64,000 bases of DNA from Tianweitania populi (GTDB taxonomy: Bacteria > Pseudomonadota > Alphaproteobacteria > Rhizobiales > Rhizobiaceae). A model generated the notes under the pieces. It made no database searches. It was not told the DNA's origin and worked only from the letters and a program-made list of their open reading frames with translations. The stretch lies in contig NZ_BMZQ01000005.1 of assembly GCF_014652875.1 (NCBI RefSeq), positions 124,001-188,000 on the forward strand. Direction: 5' to 3'. The position numbers and the translations under genes are program-made. Below are positions 8,544 to 17,817 of the stretch, one piece after another; the stretch's first letter is position 1; the number at the start of each line of letters is the position of its first letter.

Positions 8544-9449
8544 ATGAATATCCGACAGTTGGAAGTGTTGCGCACGCTGCTCGCGACCGGCTCCACGATC
8601 GCGGCGGCCAAGTCGCTGGGCTTGAGCCAGTCCGGTGTGAGCCGGTTGCTTCAGCAATTGGAAGCCGACCTCTCGGTCACCCTGTTTGCACGCGACAAGG
8701 GCCGGCTTGTTCCGACGCCTGAGGCAGAACTGCTGGGCCGCGATGCGGAAAACGTCCTTCTGGCCGTCGAGCGCATGAACGGCCATGCCGAAGATCTGCG
8801 CAGCGGCGCCGACGGGCCGGACATCGTGCGCATCGGGCTGCCGAGCAGCATGTGGGAGAATTTTGCGCCGGCGATGTTGGTCGAATATGCGCGCGACTTT
8901 CCCGGTGTTCGCATCGAAACTTTCTTTGAAAGCACCACGGCGATCCAGAAGCTGCTCGAAGAGCGCGTCATCGACATCGGCTTTCTTCGAATGGAAGGGC
9001 AGACCGGCCCGACCCTGGAAGTGGAGCATGTTGCCAGCGGCGAAAGCGTCTGCGTGATCCACAAAGATCATCCACTGGCCGCACTCGAGGAAGTGTCGGT
9101 CAAGGACTTGCGGGGTGTACCCCTGATCCTGATTGGTCGTCAGCGGCCGAACCGGATGGGGCTGGACCAGGCGTTCAAGCGGGCAGGCGTGAAGCAGACG
9201 GTGAAGGTTGAAACCCACACCAACAGCTCGGCCTGTTCCTACGTCGCGCATGGACTGGGCGTGGCCATCATCAGCAGCTTCTATGCGAATCTCTATCCGC
9301 ATTTGCCGGTGGTGCGACGACGCTTTCTTCCGCATTCAACCCAGCAATTTGGTATTGCCCGCTCTGCGGGCTTGCCGCTGTCGATCGCCGCTCAGGCACT
9401 TAGCGATGCTTTGACCCGACAGATCCAGCTTTCGCAGAAAAGCTTATAA
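8544..9449 (+). CDS. LysR-family transcriptional regulator
   Basis: 301 residues: an N-terminal winged HTH (MNIRQLEVLRTLLATGSTIAAAK, then SGVSRLLQQLEADL) and a LysR substrate-binding domain from about residue 90. It lies 176 bp upstream of, and in the same direction as, the oligopeptide-type ABC operon, so it is the obvious candidate regulator of that operon. LysR genes are more often divergent from their targets. A strong hairpin follows the gene, suggesting it is transcribed separately. The inducer is unknown; a peptide or amide degradation product is an inference. Confidence 0.9.
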   Translation: MNIRQLEVLRTLLATGSTIAAAKSLGLSQSGVSRLLQQLEADLSVTLFARDKGRLVPTPEAELLGRDAENVLLAVERMNGHAEDLRSGADGPDIVRIGLPSSMWENFAPAMLVEYARDFPGVRIETFFESTTAIQKLLEERVIDIGFLRMEGQTGPTLEVEHVASGESVCVIHKDHPLAALEEVSVKDLRGVPLILIGRQRPNRMGLDQAFKRAGVKQTVKVETHTNSSACSYVAHGLGVAIISSFYANLYPHLPVVRRRFLPHSTQQFGIARSAGLPLSIAAQALSDALTRQIQLSQKSL

Positions 9450-9476
9450 AAACAGTGGCCTAGCGATCAGGTCGCT

Positions 9477-9504
9477 GCGGTGCACGAGTCTTCCCGTGCA
9501 CCGC
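9477..9504 (+). terminator. hairpin after the LysR gene
   Basis: Perfect 10-bp stem GCGGTGCACG / CGTGCACCGC with an 8-base loop, 28 bp past the LysR stop. There is no long T run, so intrinsic termination is likely but not certain. Confidence 0.55.
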
Positions 9505-9524
9505 ATCTGCATAGATGTATGATG

Positions 9525-9536
9525 ATTATGCATAAT
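9525..9536. promoter_or_regulatory. palindromic operator candidate before the peptide ABC operon
   Basis: ATTATGCATAAT is a perfect 12-bp palindrome, 89 bp upstream of the first permease ATG. It is followed by a second AT-rich inverted element (ATAAT-attgcgc-ATTAT). The location between the LysR gene and its presumed operon suggests a regulator site. Confidence 0.4.
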
Positions 9537-9624
9537 ATTGCGCATTATCGTCAAACCTTTCATAGTCTCCACAAATGAAGATGTTTGGGCCGATCATTGG
9601 ATCGGTCACCAAGCCGGGGGACCA

Positions 9625-10569
9625 ATGATACGTTTCATCCTCAATCGTGTGTTGATGGCGCTGCCGACGATCGCACTTGTTGCGATCACGGTTTTCGCCT
9701 TAATCCGCTTTATTCCTGGCGACCCGGCAGAACTGATGCTGGGCGACATGGCGCAACCGGCACAGATCGAAGCCCTGCGTACCGAACTCGGGCTTGACCA
9801 GTCGCTGCCGCAACAGTTCCTGATCTGGCTCGGGAATGTTCTTCACGGCGACTTCGGCCGTTCGATCGTCAACGGTGAAGCCGTTCTGCCACTGGTGCTC
9901 GAGCGTTTTGTTGTGAGCGCGGAAGTCGTGGTCGTCGCCGTGTTTCTGGCGAGCCTGATCGCTGTTCCGGCAGGCGTCATTGCCGCGTGGCGCCAGAACA
10001 GCGTCACGGATCTTGCGCTGGTGGGCACCGCCACCGTGCTGCTGTCCATCCCGACCTTCTGGCTTGGTCTGTTGCTGATGCTGTTCTTCGGCCTGAAGCT
10101 CGGCTGGCTGCCCGTGCTTGGTTACGTTTCCATCCGAGACAACCCGACTGCCGGGCTGCTTTACCTCATTTTGCCGGTGATGACGCTTGTGATCCATGAA
10201 GCGGGCGTTCTGATCCGCATGGCGCGCGCATCGACGCTGGAAGTGTTGCGGCTCGATTACATCACCCATGCACGGGCCAAAGGACTGTCCGAAAGCGCGG
10301 TGTTGTGGCGACATGCGTTCAAGAACGCGTTCGGTCCCACCTGGACGATGATCGGCCTGATCCTCGGTAATCTGCTCGGCGGCATCGCCGTCATCGAAAC
10401 GGTGTTCACGATCCCAGGGCTGGGACGCCTGATGGTGGAGAGCATCTTCGCCCGCGATTATCCGGTCATCCAGGCCTGCCTGCTGGTGGTCGCCTTGTCC
10501 TACGTGTTGGTCAATCTCGTTGTCGACCTGCTTTATCCCCTGTTCGATCCGCGGGTGGTCGCCGAATGA
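9625..10569 (+). CDS. peptide/opine-type ABC transporter permease (DppB family)
   Basis: 314 residues from an ATG preceded by GCCGGGGGA; the longer frame from 9538 adds a non-hydrophobic leader. The N-terminus (MIRFILNRVLMALPTIALVAITVFALI) is the typical DppB first helix, followed by IPGDPAELMLG and the conserved ELGLDQSLPQQFLIWL segment. The permease coupling loop is near residues 210-240 (RMARASTLEVLRLDYITHARAKGLSE). It forms the inner-membrane channel with the next gene and overlaps it by four bases. Confidence 0.93.
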   Translation: MIRFILNRVLMALPTIALVAITVFALIRFIPGDPAELMLGDMAQPAQIEALRTELGLDQSLPQQFLIWLGNVLHGDFGRSIVNGEAVLPLVLERFVVSAEVVVVAVFLASLIAVPAGVIAAWRQNSVTDLALVGTATVLLSIPTFWLGLLLMLFFGLKLGWLPVLGYVSIRDNPTAGLLYLILPVMTLVIHEAGVLIRMARASTLEVLRLDYITHARAKGLSESAVLWRHAFKNAFGPTWTMIGLILGNLLGGIAVIETVFTIPGLGRLMVESIFARDYPVIQACLLVVALSYVLVNLVVDLLYPLFDPRVVAE

Positions 10570-11384
10570 AAAAGCTCACCTTCAATGGTCTGATCGGCGG
10601 CATCCTGATTGGCGTTCTTCTTGTGACGGCGTTGCTCAGCCTGGTGTGGACGCCCTTCGATCCGATGAAGCTTTCCTTCACCGCGCGCTTGGCAGCACCT
10701 GGCGCAGAACATTTGCTCGGCACCGATGAGTTCGGCCGCGACGTGCTTAGCCGTTTGATGGTTGGCGCGCGCGCTGCCATCTGGATCGGCGCGCTGACGG
10801 TGGCCTTTGCAACGGTCTGCGGAACGATCATCGGCCTGATCAGCGGCTATGCGCGCGGCTGGATCGACGGCGTGATCATGGCGATCAACAACGCGCTGAT
10901 GGCCTTTCCCGGCATTCTTCTGGCGCTTGGTCTGCTCGCTGTGTTCGGGGCCAATCAGTACGGCATCATCTTCGCGCTCGGTATCGCCTACACGCCGTCC
11001 ATGGCGCGTGTTGTGCGCGGCGCAGTGCTGTCGTTGCGTGAACGCGAGTTCATCGAAGCATCCAAGGTGATGGGCAACAGCGAGCTGTTCACGATGCTGC
11101 GCCACATCCTGCCCAATTGCCTGGCGCCGATCACGGTGCTCGCAACATCCATGTTCGGCTGGGCAATCTTGTCTGAAAGCGCGCTTTCGTTTCTCGGCCT
11201 CGGCGTGCCGCCTCCGGCTCCGACCTGGGGCAACATGCTCGCGGCTGGACGGCCCTTCTTCGAGCAGGCCGTGTGGCTCGGTCTCTTCCCTGGCCTGTGC
11301 ATCGCGCTGACGCTGCTCGGCATCAATCTTCTGGGCGATGCGCTTCGCGACAAACTCGACCCACGCATGAGGGGGCTGAAATGA
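10566..11384 (+). CDS. peptide/opine-type ABC transporter permease (DppC family)
   Basis: 272 residues. It has the DppC layout: one N-terminal helix, then the LGTDEFGRDVLSRLMVGAR signature near residue 50 and the coupling helix REREFIEASKVMGNSELFTMLRHILPN. LSFLGLGVPPPAPTWGNML near the end is diagnostic of the family. It overlaps the genes on both sides (ATGA type), so the operon is tightly coupled. It partners with the preceding permease and the double ATPase that follows. Confidence 0.94.
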   Translation: MKKLTFNGLIGGILIGVLLVTALLSLVWTPFDPMKLSFTARLAAPGAEHLLGTDEFGRDVLSRLMVGARAAIWIGALTVAFATVCGTIIGLISGYARGWIDGVIMAINNALMAFPGILLALGLLAVFGANQYGIIFALGIAYTPSMARVVRGAVLSLREREFIEASKVMGNSELFTMLRHILPNCLAPITVLATSMFGWAILSESALSFLGLGVPPPAPTWGNMLAAGRPFFEQAVWLGLFPGLCIALTLLGINLLGDALRDKLDPRMRGLK

Positions 11385-13024
11385 GCGGCGCTGAAGTGCA
11401 TACGAACACGCTTCTTTCCGTCCGCGGCCTCTCACTGGCTGTGGCGGGAAGCGGTCGCCAGGTCGTGAAGGATGTCAGCTTCGACATCGCGCCCGGCGAG
11501 ATCTTCGGCATTGTCGGTGAAAGCGGTTCGGGCAAGACGCTGACAACCCGATCGCTCATCCGACTGCTGCCGCAGGCGATTACCGTCACATCCGGCCTGG
11601 TCCAGTACAAAGGCCGCGACGCGCTTGGAATGACGCATCGCGAGCTCCGGGATCTGCGCGGCGCCGAGATCGGCGTCGTGTTCCAGGAGCCGATGACCTC
11701 GCTCAACCCGTCGATGACGATTGGTCGGCAGCTCGAAGAAGGGTTGATCCTGCACACCAAACTTCAGCCGGAGGAACGCCGCCACCGCATCCTCGACATG
11801 TTGAAGCGCGTCGGCATCCGCGATCCTGAAGGTGCGCTGACTGCCTATCCGCACGAATTCTCGGGCGGTATGCGCCAGCGCATCATGCTGGCTTCGGTGA
11901 TGCTGTTGAAGCCGGCGCTGCTGATCGCCGACGAGCCGACCACGGCCCTCGATGCCGTGATCCAGCGCGATGTCATGGAACTGATGGTCGAGCTGACCCA
12001 GGCAGAAGGCACAGCCGTGCTCCTGATCAGCCACGATCTGCCGATGGTGGCGCGTTATACAAGCCGCATCGTGGTGATGGAAAAGGGTTCGATCGTCGAA
12101 GCGGGCCGAACGGAAGACCTGCTCGACGCGCCGCAGCATTCTTATACGAAGAAGCTTCTGCAATCCCTGCCGCTGCGAGGCGAAGTGCGCGTGCTCGACA
12201 CGGCAAAGGCGCCGATGGTTTCGGCGAAAGACATCGTCGTCGATTATCCCGGTCGCAAGTCTTTCCTCAAGAAGGCGCAGGCCAAGCGCGCCTTGCACGG
12301 GGTGTCGATCGACATCCACGAAGGCGAAGTCGTCGCGCTGGTGGGCGGTTCCGGTTCCGGAAAGACCACGCTCGGGCGCACCATTGCCGGCCTGGTCAAG
12401 GAAAGCAGCGGCAATATCCAGTTCCAGGGACGCTCGCGCGATGCGGACTGGCGGGATTATCGCTTGAACTGCCAGATGGTGTTTCAGGATCCCTATTCTT
12501 CGCTCGATCCACGCATGACCATCCTTGCCCTCGTTGAAGAAGCGTTGCGGCTTGTTCCCGACCTCGACCGCGCGGCCAAGCGCCAGCGGGCGAGGGAAGT
12601 GCTGGAAGAAGTCGGCCTCGGCGGCGACTTTGCCGATCGCTATCCGCACGAACTGTCCGGCGGCCAGCGTCAGCGCGTGGCGATCGCCCGCGCCATCGCG
12701 CGCCGCCCGCGCTTCCTCATCGCCGACGAACCGGTATCAGCGCTCGATGTGACGGTGCGCGCTCAGGTACTCGACCTCTTCTCCGACCTGCAGAAACGCT
12801 ATGGCTTTTCCTGCCTGTTCATCAGCCACGATCTCGGCGTGGTGGAACAGGTCGCCGATCGCGTGGTGGTGATGCAGGACGGGCGGATCATCGAACAGGG
12901 TGACCGCGACACGATCTTCGACAATCCGCAGGAAGCCTACACGCGCCGGCTTCTTTCGGCCATTCCCGCCCTTGCCATTAACGAGCAGGGCGGGGTGAAA
13001 CTGAAATGGCGCCTGGAAGCATGA
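11381..13024 (+). CDS. double ATP-binding protein of a peptide-type ABC transporter (GsiA-like)
   Basis: 547 residues; the start is the ATG overlapping the previous stop. It holds two full nucleotide-binding domains that in Dpp systems are separate DppD and DppF. NBD1 has Walker A GESGSGKT, signature FSGGMRQRIMLASVML and Walker B LLIADEPTTALD. NBD2 has GGSGSGKTTLGR, LSGGQRQRVAIARAIA and FLIADEPVSALDV. Oligopeptide-type C-terminal extensions follow each NBD (HSYTKKLLQSLP; EAYTRRLLSAIP). It powers import through the two preceding permeases. Confidence 0.94.
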   Translation: MSGAEVHTNTLLSVRGLSLAVAGSGRQVVKDVSFDIAPGEIFGIVGESGSGKTLTTRSLIRLLPQAITVTSGLVQYKGRDALGMTHRELRDLRGAEIGVVFQEPMTSLNPSMTIGRQLEEGLILHTKLQPEERRHRILDMLKRVGIRDPEGALTAYPHEFSGGMRQRIMLASVMLLKPALLIADEPTTALDAVIQRDVMELMVELTQAEGTAVLLISHDLPMVARYTSRIVVMEKGSIVEAGRTEDLLDAPQHSYTKKLLQSLPLRGEVRVLDTAKAPMVSAKDIVVDYPGRKSFLKKAQAKRALHGVSIDIHEGEVVALVGGSGSGKTTLGRTIAGLVKESSGNIQFQGRSRDADWRDYRLNCQMVFQDPYSSLDPRMTILALVEEALRLVPDLDRAAKRQRAREVLEEVGLGGDFADRYPHELSGGQRQRVAIARAIARRPRFLIADEPVSALDVTVRAQVLDLFSDLQKRYGFSCLFISHDLGVVEQVADRVVVMQDGRIIEQGDRDTIFDNPQEAYTRRLLSAIPALAINEQGGVKLKWRLEA

Positions 13025-13890
13025 TGGACACCGAACGCAACCTCGCCACTCTGCGCCGAGACCTCGACGCCATCTGCGACGCTCAGCCTTTCGTCACCCG
13101 CTTCATGGCGCGCAACCTGTTGACAGGCGACGAGGTCGGCCGGGGCGAGAACGAGGAAACGCCGTCCGGCAGCACGCGCAAGACGTCCATCATGATGGCT
13201 GCGCTGAAAGCGGTGTCGGAAGGCCGGCTCGATCTGGACGAGAAGATTGTCTACGAACAGCGCTTGGCCCAGGAAGTCGCCAGCGGCATGATCCGCTTCA
13301 TGACCCCGGGGCTCGTGCTTTCGCTGCGCGATGCGATCACCGGCATGATGGTGCTCAGCGACAATGTCTGCACCAAGATGGTGCTGGAGCGCCTGACGCT
13401 GGAAGAGGTCGACGGCTACTGCAAGGCGCTCGGCATGGTGAACACGCATCACCGCTTCCTGATCCCGCCTCTGGCCCTGCCGATCGACCACTCGCTGAAA
13501 AGCGTGACCACGACCTCTGCGGCCGACCAAGTGCTTCTGCTGCAGACGATCCTCGATGCCCAGACATCTGCGGAAGCACAAGCCAAGCTTGGCTGCACGG
13601 CCGAGCTGTGCGCCTGGGCGCTACAGGTGTTGAAGAACCAGGTGCTGCGCTATGGTCTGCGTTCCCGGCTGCCCTTTGAGACCGTAACCGCCAGCAAAAG
13701 CGGTCGCGGCAAGCGTGGTCGCATGGATGCCGGTGTCGTCTACAGGAACGGCGCGCCGTTTTTCATCGTCACCGCCTATACCGACGACGTGCCTCAGGAA
13801 ATGCCTGACGGCACGCCAGGCTACACGATGTCACTCGAAACCATCGGTCGCATCGCCCGCGCCTGCTGGGATCGTTTTGCGGTTCAATGA
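13021..13890 (+). CDS. beta-lactamase-fold serine hydrolase, cytoplasmic
   Basis: 289 residues in the class A beta-lactamase/PBP fold. Visible catalytic elements are S51-T-R-K54 (SxxK), S113-D-N115 and K226-S-G228 (KTG box). No equivalent of the class A Glu166 (ExxLN) is visible in the omega region, and there is no signal peptide. A periplasmic beta-lactamase role is therefore unlikely; I infer a cytoplasmic amidase, esterase or transacylase acting on the imported compound. It is translationally coupled (ATGA) to the ABC ATPase and followed 27 bp later by the binding protein. ATG choices at 13006, 13021 and 13024; 13021 fits the coupling best. Confidence 0.8.
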   Translation: MMDTERNLATLRRDLDAICDAQPFVTRFMARNLLTGDEVGRGENEETPSGSTRKTSIMMAALKAVSEGRLDLDEKIVYEQRLAQEVASGMIRFMTPGLVLSLRDAITGMMVLSDNVCTKMVLERLTLEEVDGYCKALGMVNTHHRFLIPPLALPIDHSLKSVTTTSAADQVLLLQTILDAQTSAEAQAKLGCTAELCAWALQVLKNQVLRYGLRSRLPFETVTASKSGRGKRGRMDAGVVYRNGAPFFIVTAYTDDVPQEMPDGTPGYTMSLETIGRIARACWDRFAVQ

Positions 13891-13916
13891 TCAACGACAA
13901 CAAAGAGGGTAGAACA

Positions 13917-15461
13917 ATGAAGAAAATTCTTTTGGCAGGCGTCGCCCTGCTGGCGATCGCAGGCACGGTGCAGGCGCGCGATCTAGTGGTTGCGCAAAGT
14001 TCGGATCTGCGCTCCAACAACCCAGGCGTCAACCGTGACGGCAATACGGATGGCGTGATCCTGCACATCGTGGAAGGCTTGGTGGGCTACACCAACAGCG
14101 GCGAGGTCAAGCCACTGCTGGCGCAAAGCTTTGAGACCTCTGAAGACGGTCTCACCTATACGTTCAAGCTGCGCGACGGCGTCAAATTCCATAATGGGAA
14201 GGTGCTGACGGCTGAAGACGTGGTCTGGAACTGGACCCGTTATCTTAAGCCGGAAACCAAGTGGACCTGCCTGAATGACTTCGTCGAAGGTGGCGCGGCA
14301 CCTGTCGCTGGCGTGAAGGCCATCGATGCTTCCACGGTCGAGATCAAACTCACCAAGCCTTCCGCCGTGTTCCTCGGCCTGATGTCGCGCCCGGAGTGCG
14401 GCTACACGGGCATTCTCTCGCCGGACTCGGTCACTGCGGACGGCAGCTTCGACAAGCCGATCGGAACGGGCCCGTTCATGTGGGATGAATGGAAGAAGTC
14501 GGAATATATCCGTCTCGCCAAGTTCAACGATTACCAGTCGCCTGACAACGACGGCAAGCCGGATGGCATGGTCGGGTCCAAGCGCCCGCTGGTCGATGGC
14601 GTCAAGTTCATGGTCATTCCGGACGCATCGACCGTGAAGGCGGGACTGGAATCCGGCGTGCTCGATACGGCGGAAATCTCGCCGGATCTCATTCCGGAGT
14701 TCCAGAACAGCGACAAGATGCAGCTCATCGTCGCGCGCAACAACGGCAAGAACCTGTTCTACTTCCAGACCCGCGACAAGGTTCTCAGCAATCCGGGCGT
14801 GCGCCGCGCCATGGCCATGGCGCTTGACCTCGATCAGCTGGTGGCCGCTGCTTCCAACGGCACCGGCGAAGCCAATGGTTCGATGGTTTCGCAGGACTCG
14901 GTTTATTTCAACGAAACTCAGAAGAAGCGTCTTCCCTATGACCTGGAAGCCGCCAAGAAGGAGCTAGACGCAGCCGGCTACAAGGGCGAGCCGATCTCCA
15001 TCATCGCCAACAAGCGGGGCAACGTCCCAAGCTATCCGGCCGCGATCATGGCCCAGGCCATGATGCAGCAGATCGGCCTGAACGTGCAGATCGAAGTGCT
15101 GGATTATGCCACGCAGGTCGATCGCCGGCGTTCGGGCAATTACCAGGTGATCTCGCAGTCGGTAGCGCCGCGCCTCGATCCAGCGCTGATGTACAGCTTC
15201 TATGTCGGCAACAAGGACAAGAACGCCTCCCTGATGTGGGATAACCCCAAGGCGGTCGAGCTCATGAACGCCGCCTACGCCGAGGCCGATCAGACCAAGC
15301 GGCAGGCGATCTTCGACGAGTTCCATGAGCTGATGCTGCAAGAGATGCCTGGCATCTTCTTGTACGACATGGTCGACGTCTGGGGCGCCTCCAAGACGCT
15401 GAAGGGCGTGCCGGTCTGGCAGTCGAACACGCGGCTCTGGGAAGTCTCGCTCGAAAACTGA
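13917..15461 (+). CDS. peptide-type ABC transporter substrate-binding protein (SBP family 5)
   Basis: 514 residues with a Sec signal peptide (MKKILLAGVALLAIAGTVQA). The start is chosen at the ATG 14 bases after GAGGG. It has the family 5 pattern: LVVAQSSDLRSNNPG, a long N-lobe, GLTYTFKLRDGVKFHNGK near residue 80, and IGTGPFMWDEWKKSEYIRL near residue 185. It is the periplasmic receptor for the two permeases and double ATPase. Placed last of the transport genes, it ends in a strong terminator, so the M20 hydrolase downstream is probably expressed at a lower level or from its own promoter. Confidence 0.93.
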   Translation: MKKILLAGVALLAIAGTVQARDLVVAQSSDLRSNNPGVNRDGNTDGVILHIVEGLVGYTNSGEVKPLLAQSFETSEDGLTYTFKLRDGVKFHNGKVLTAEDVVWNWTRYLKPETKWTCLNDFVEGGAAPVAGVKAIDASTVEIKLTKPSAVFLGLMSRPECGYTGILSPDSVTADGSFDKPIGTGPFMWDEWKKSEYIRLAKFNDYQSPDNDGKPDGMVGSKRPLVDGVKFMVIPDASTVKAGLESGVLDTAEISPDLIPEFQNSDKMQLIVARNNGKNLFYFQTRDKVLSNPGVRRAMAMALDLDQLVAAASNGTGEANGSMVSQDSVYFNETQKKRLPYDLEAAKKELDAAGYKGEPISIIANKRGNVPSYPAAIMAQAMMQQIGLNVQIEVLDYATQVDRRRSGNYQVISQSVAPRLDPALMYSFYVGNKDKNASLMWDNPKAVELMNAAYAEADQTKRQAIFDEFHELMLQEMPGIFLYDMVDVWGASKTLKGVPVWQSNTRLWEVSLEN

Positions 15462-15470
15462 TCGTGAGAA

Positions 15471-15492
15471 CGCGCCGGCAAGATCCGGCGCG
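15471..15492 (+). terminator. Rho-independent terminator after the peptide-binding protein gene
   Basis: CGCGCCGG-caagat-CCGGCGCG, an 8-bp perfect stem followed by GTTTCCTTTG. It sits 10 bp after the stop codon. Confidence 0.75.
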
Positions 15493-15569
15493 GTTTCCTT
15501 TGAAATGGAGCGACGAGCGCTGTGCCGGCAGTCGCGTCAACACGCACCAACACGATAGGGATAGTGTGC

Positions 15570-17015
15570 ATGAACCAGCAAGCAGTGGAGTCGATCGCGC
15601 GTTCCGTCGACGCGATGAAACCGACCTTCAGCAAGCTCAGCGACAGCATCTGGGAGTTCGCCGAGCTGAAGTTTCAGGAGCAGCGCTCCTCTGAAGCACT
15701 TGCTGGTGCGTTGGAAGAGGCTGGCTTCTCCGTGCGACGCGGTGTAGCGGAGATGGAAACCGCATTCATCGCCGAAGCCGGCAGCGGTAAGCCTGTTATT
15801 GCATTCCTCGGCGAGTTCGATGCGCTTGCTGGCATGAGCCAGGCGGCCGACCTCGCAGAAGCCAAGCCGCTGGTCTCCGGCGCAACCGGGCATGGCTGCG
15901 GCCATAACTTGCTGGGCGTCGGTTCGATGATGGGCGCCATCGCGGTCGCCCGTCACCTCAAGGAAAACAATCTGCCTGGCACTGTCCGCTATTACGGCTG
16001 TCCGGGCGAGGAGGGCGGCTCCGGCAAGACCTTCATGGTGCGGGCGGGCCTTTTCGACGATGTCGATACCGCACTGACCTGGCATCCAGCGCCGTTCAAT
16101 GGCGTCCGCTCCACGAACAACCTTGCCGTTCTTGAATATTACTACCGCTTCAAGGGTATTGCCGCGCATGCATCCAATGCGGCTCACCTCGGCCGTTCGG
16201 CTCTGGATGCGGTGGAACTGATGAATGTCGGCGTCAACTTCCTGCGCGAGCACATGCCGCAGGATTGCCGCGTTCATTACGCCATCACCGACACGGGTGG
16301 CCGCGCGGCCAACGTCGTGCAGGCGCAGGCAGAAGTGCTTTATCTCGTACGCGCCCCTGAGATGAGCCAGGCGCTTGCCCTTGCCGAGCGCGTGGACAAG
16401 GTTGCACGCGGCGCCGCGATGATGACGGAAACCGAAGTCGAGATCATCTTCGACACGGCTTCCACCAATCTCCTGCCCAACATTACGCTGGAGACCGCGA
16501 TGCACCAGAACATGGTGGCGCTCGGCCCGGTGCCCTTCGACGAAGCGGATCTCGCTTTCGCGAAGGACATCCAGGACACCTTCACCGATGAAGCCATCAA
16601 AAGCAGCATCCGCCTGTACCAGATCAAGGGCGACGTGTTTTCCAACGCGAAGATCGACGGCTCAACGCCGCTGCATCTCGGCTTGCGTGACTTCGAGGGA
16701 CAATCCCACTTTCGTGCCGGTTCCACCGATGTGGGCGACGTGAGCTGGGTCACGCCGACGGCGCAATGCTGGACGCCGGCATGGGCGATCGGCACCAATC
16801 CGCACACCTGGCAGGTCGTGGCGCAAGGCAAGAGCCCGGCTGCGCATAAAGCCATGGCGCATGCCGCCAAGACCCTGGCAACCACCGGGTTGGCCCTCAT
16901 GACGCAACCCGATCTGCTCGCTGCCGCGAAGGCAGAGTGGAAGGAAAAGACAGAAGGCCAGCCTTACGTGTGCCCGATCCCAGCCGAGGTTAAACCTGGC
17001 TCTATCACGCACTAA
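15570..17015 (+). CDS. M20-family amidohydrolase (AbgB-like)
   Basis: 481 residues from an ATG preceded by TAGGGA. Metal ligands of the M20 peptidase/amidohydrolase family are visible: LGEFDAL near residue 75, GATGHGCGHNLLG near residue 105 and PGEEGGSGKTFM near residue 145. The overall pattern and length match AbgB (p-aminobenzoyl-glutamate hydrolase subunit B) and related aminoacyl-amide hydrolases. It follows the peptide ABC operon and probably cleaves an amide bond in the imported compound. No AbgA partner is present. It is cytoplasmic, with no signal sequence. Confidence 0.88.
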   Translation: MNQQAVESIARSVDAMKPTFSKLSDSIWEFAELKFQEQRSSEALAGALEEAGFSVRRGVAEMETAFIAEAGSGKPVIAFLGEFDALAGMSQAADLAEAKPLVSGATGHGCGHNLLGVGSMMGAIAVARHLKENNLPGTVRYYGCPGEEGGSGKTFMVRAGLFDDVDTALTWHPAPFNGVRSTNNLAVLEYYYRFKGIAAHASNAAHLGRSALDAVELMNVGVNFLREHMPQDCRVHYAITDTGGRAANVVQAQAEVLYLVRAPEMSQALALAERVDKVARGAAMMTETEVEIIFDTASTNLLPNITLETAMHQNMVALGPVPFDEADLAFAKDIQDTFTDEAIKSSIRLYQIKGDVFSNAKIDGSTPLHLGLRDFEGQSHFRAGSTDVGDVSWVTPTAQCWTPAWAIGTNPHTWQVVAQGKSPAAHKAMAHAAKTLATTGLALMTQPDLLAAAKAEWKEKTEGQPYVCPIPAEVKPGSITH

Positions 17016-17061
17016 CCGAATCGGCGGCCGGTGCCTTCACTTGGCAACCGGCCGTCCAACA

Positions 17062-17817
17062 TCAAATGTTCTGACCGCCGGACACCTCGATGCGCTGGGC
17101 GTTGACCCAGCGATTGTCCGGTCCTAGCAGACTGGCGACGGCAGGACCGATGTCGTCAGGTATACCTACACGGCCCAGCACGGTCATTGATGCGAAAGCT
17201 TCGTTATAGGCCGGCGTGTCACGCACGGCACCGCCCAGGAAGTCGGTTTCGATTGCTCCGGGGGCAATCGTGTTGGCTGTGATCCCGCGGCTTCCCCATT
17301 CCTTGGCCATGTAGATCGTAAGGATCTCTACCGCTCCCTTTGCCGCGGCATAGGCTCCGAAGCCGGCGGATGAAACGCGTGTGAGGCCGCTGGAAAAGTT
17401 GACGATCCGCCCGCCGTCGGCAAGCAGCGGCTCCAGTGCCTGGCTCAGGAACAGGACGCCTTTCACATGCACAGCGAACAGCGTGTCGAACTGCGCTTCC
17501 GTGGTTTCGATGAGGCTCGCCATCTCGCCATGGCCGGCATTGTTCACGAGATGGTCGAACGTTTCGCGCTGCCAGGTTTCGCGGAGTGCAGTCCGAACCT
17601 GTGCGACAAAGATCGGGAAGTCGCTCATTTCGCCTGTATCGAGACGTAAGGCGACTGCTTTGCGGCCCAAAGCTTCAATTTCCCCTACCACACCAAGGGC
17701 ATTCTCTTCTCCGCGATGGTAGGTCAAGATGACGTCGCCGCCCCGCTGGGCGATGCTGATGGCGGTGTTGCGGCCTAGGCCCCGGCTGCCGCCGGTGACG
17801 ATCGAAATGGTGCTCAT
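17062..17817 (-). CDS. SDR-family oxidoreductase
   Basis: 251 residues from an ATG with AAGGAG seven bases upstream; a longer frame to 17847 is not needed. It is a classical short-chain dehydrogenase: NADP-type glycine motif GGSRGLGR at the N-terminus, NNAGHGE, SSGLTRVSS and the catalytic YAAAKGA, ending in the usual VSGGQNI. The substrate is unknown. It is divergent from an AraC regulator 138 bp away, the usual arrangement for a regulator and its single target. Confidence 0.9.
   Translation of the reverse strand: MSTISIVTGGSRGLGRNTAISIAQRGGDVILTYHRGEENALGVVGEIEALGRKAVALRLDTGEMSDFPIFVAQVRTALRETWQRETFDHLVNNAGHGEMASLIETTEAQFDTLFAVHVKGVLFLSQALEPLLADGGRIVNFSSGLTRVSSAGFGAYAAAKGAVEILTIYMAKEWGSRGITANTIAPGAIETDFLGGAVRDTPAYNEAFASMTVLGRVGIPDDIGPAVASLLGPDNRWVNAQRIEVSGGQNI

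Noticed and set aside
13021-13890. Antibiotic-resistance class A beta-lactamase
   Set aside because: No signal peptide, no visible deacylation glutamate, and it is embedded in an uptake operon; a metabolic hydrolase fits better.
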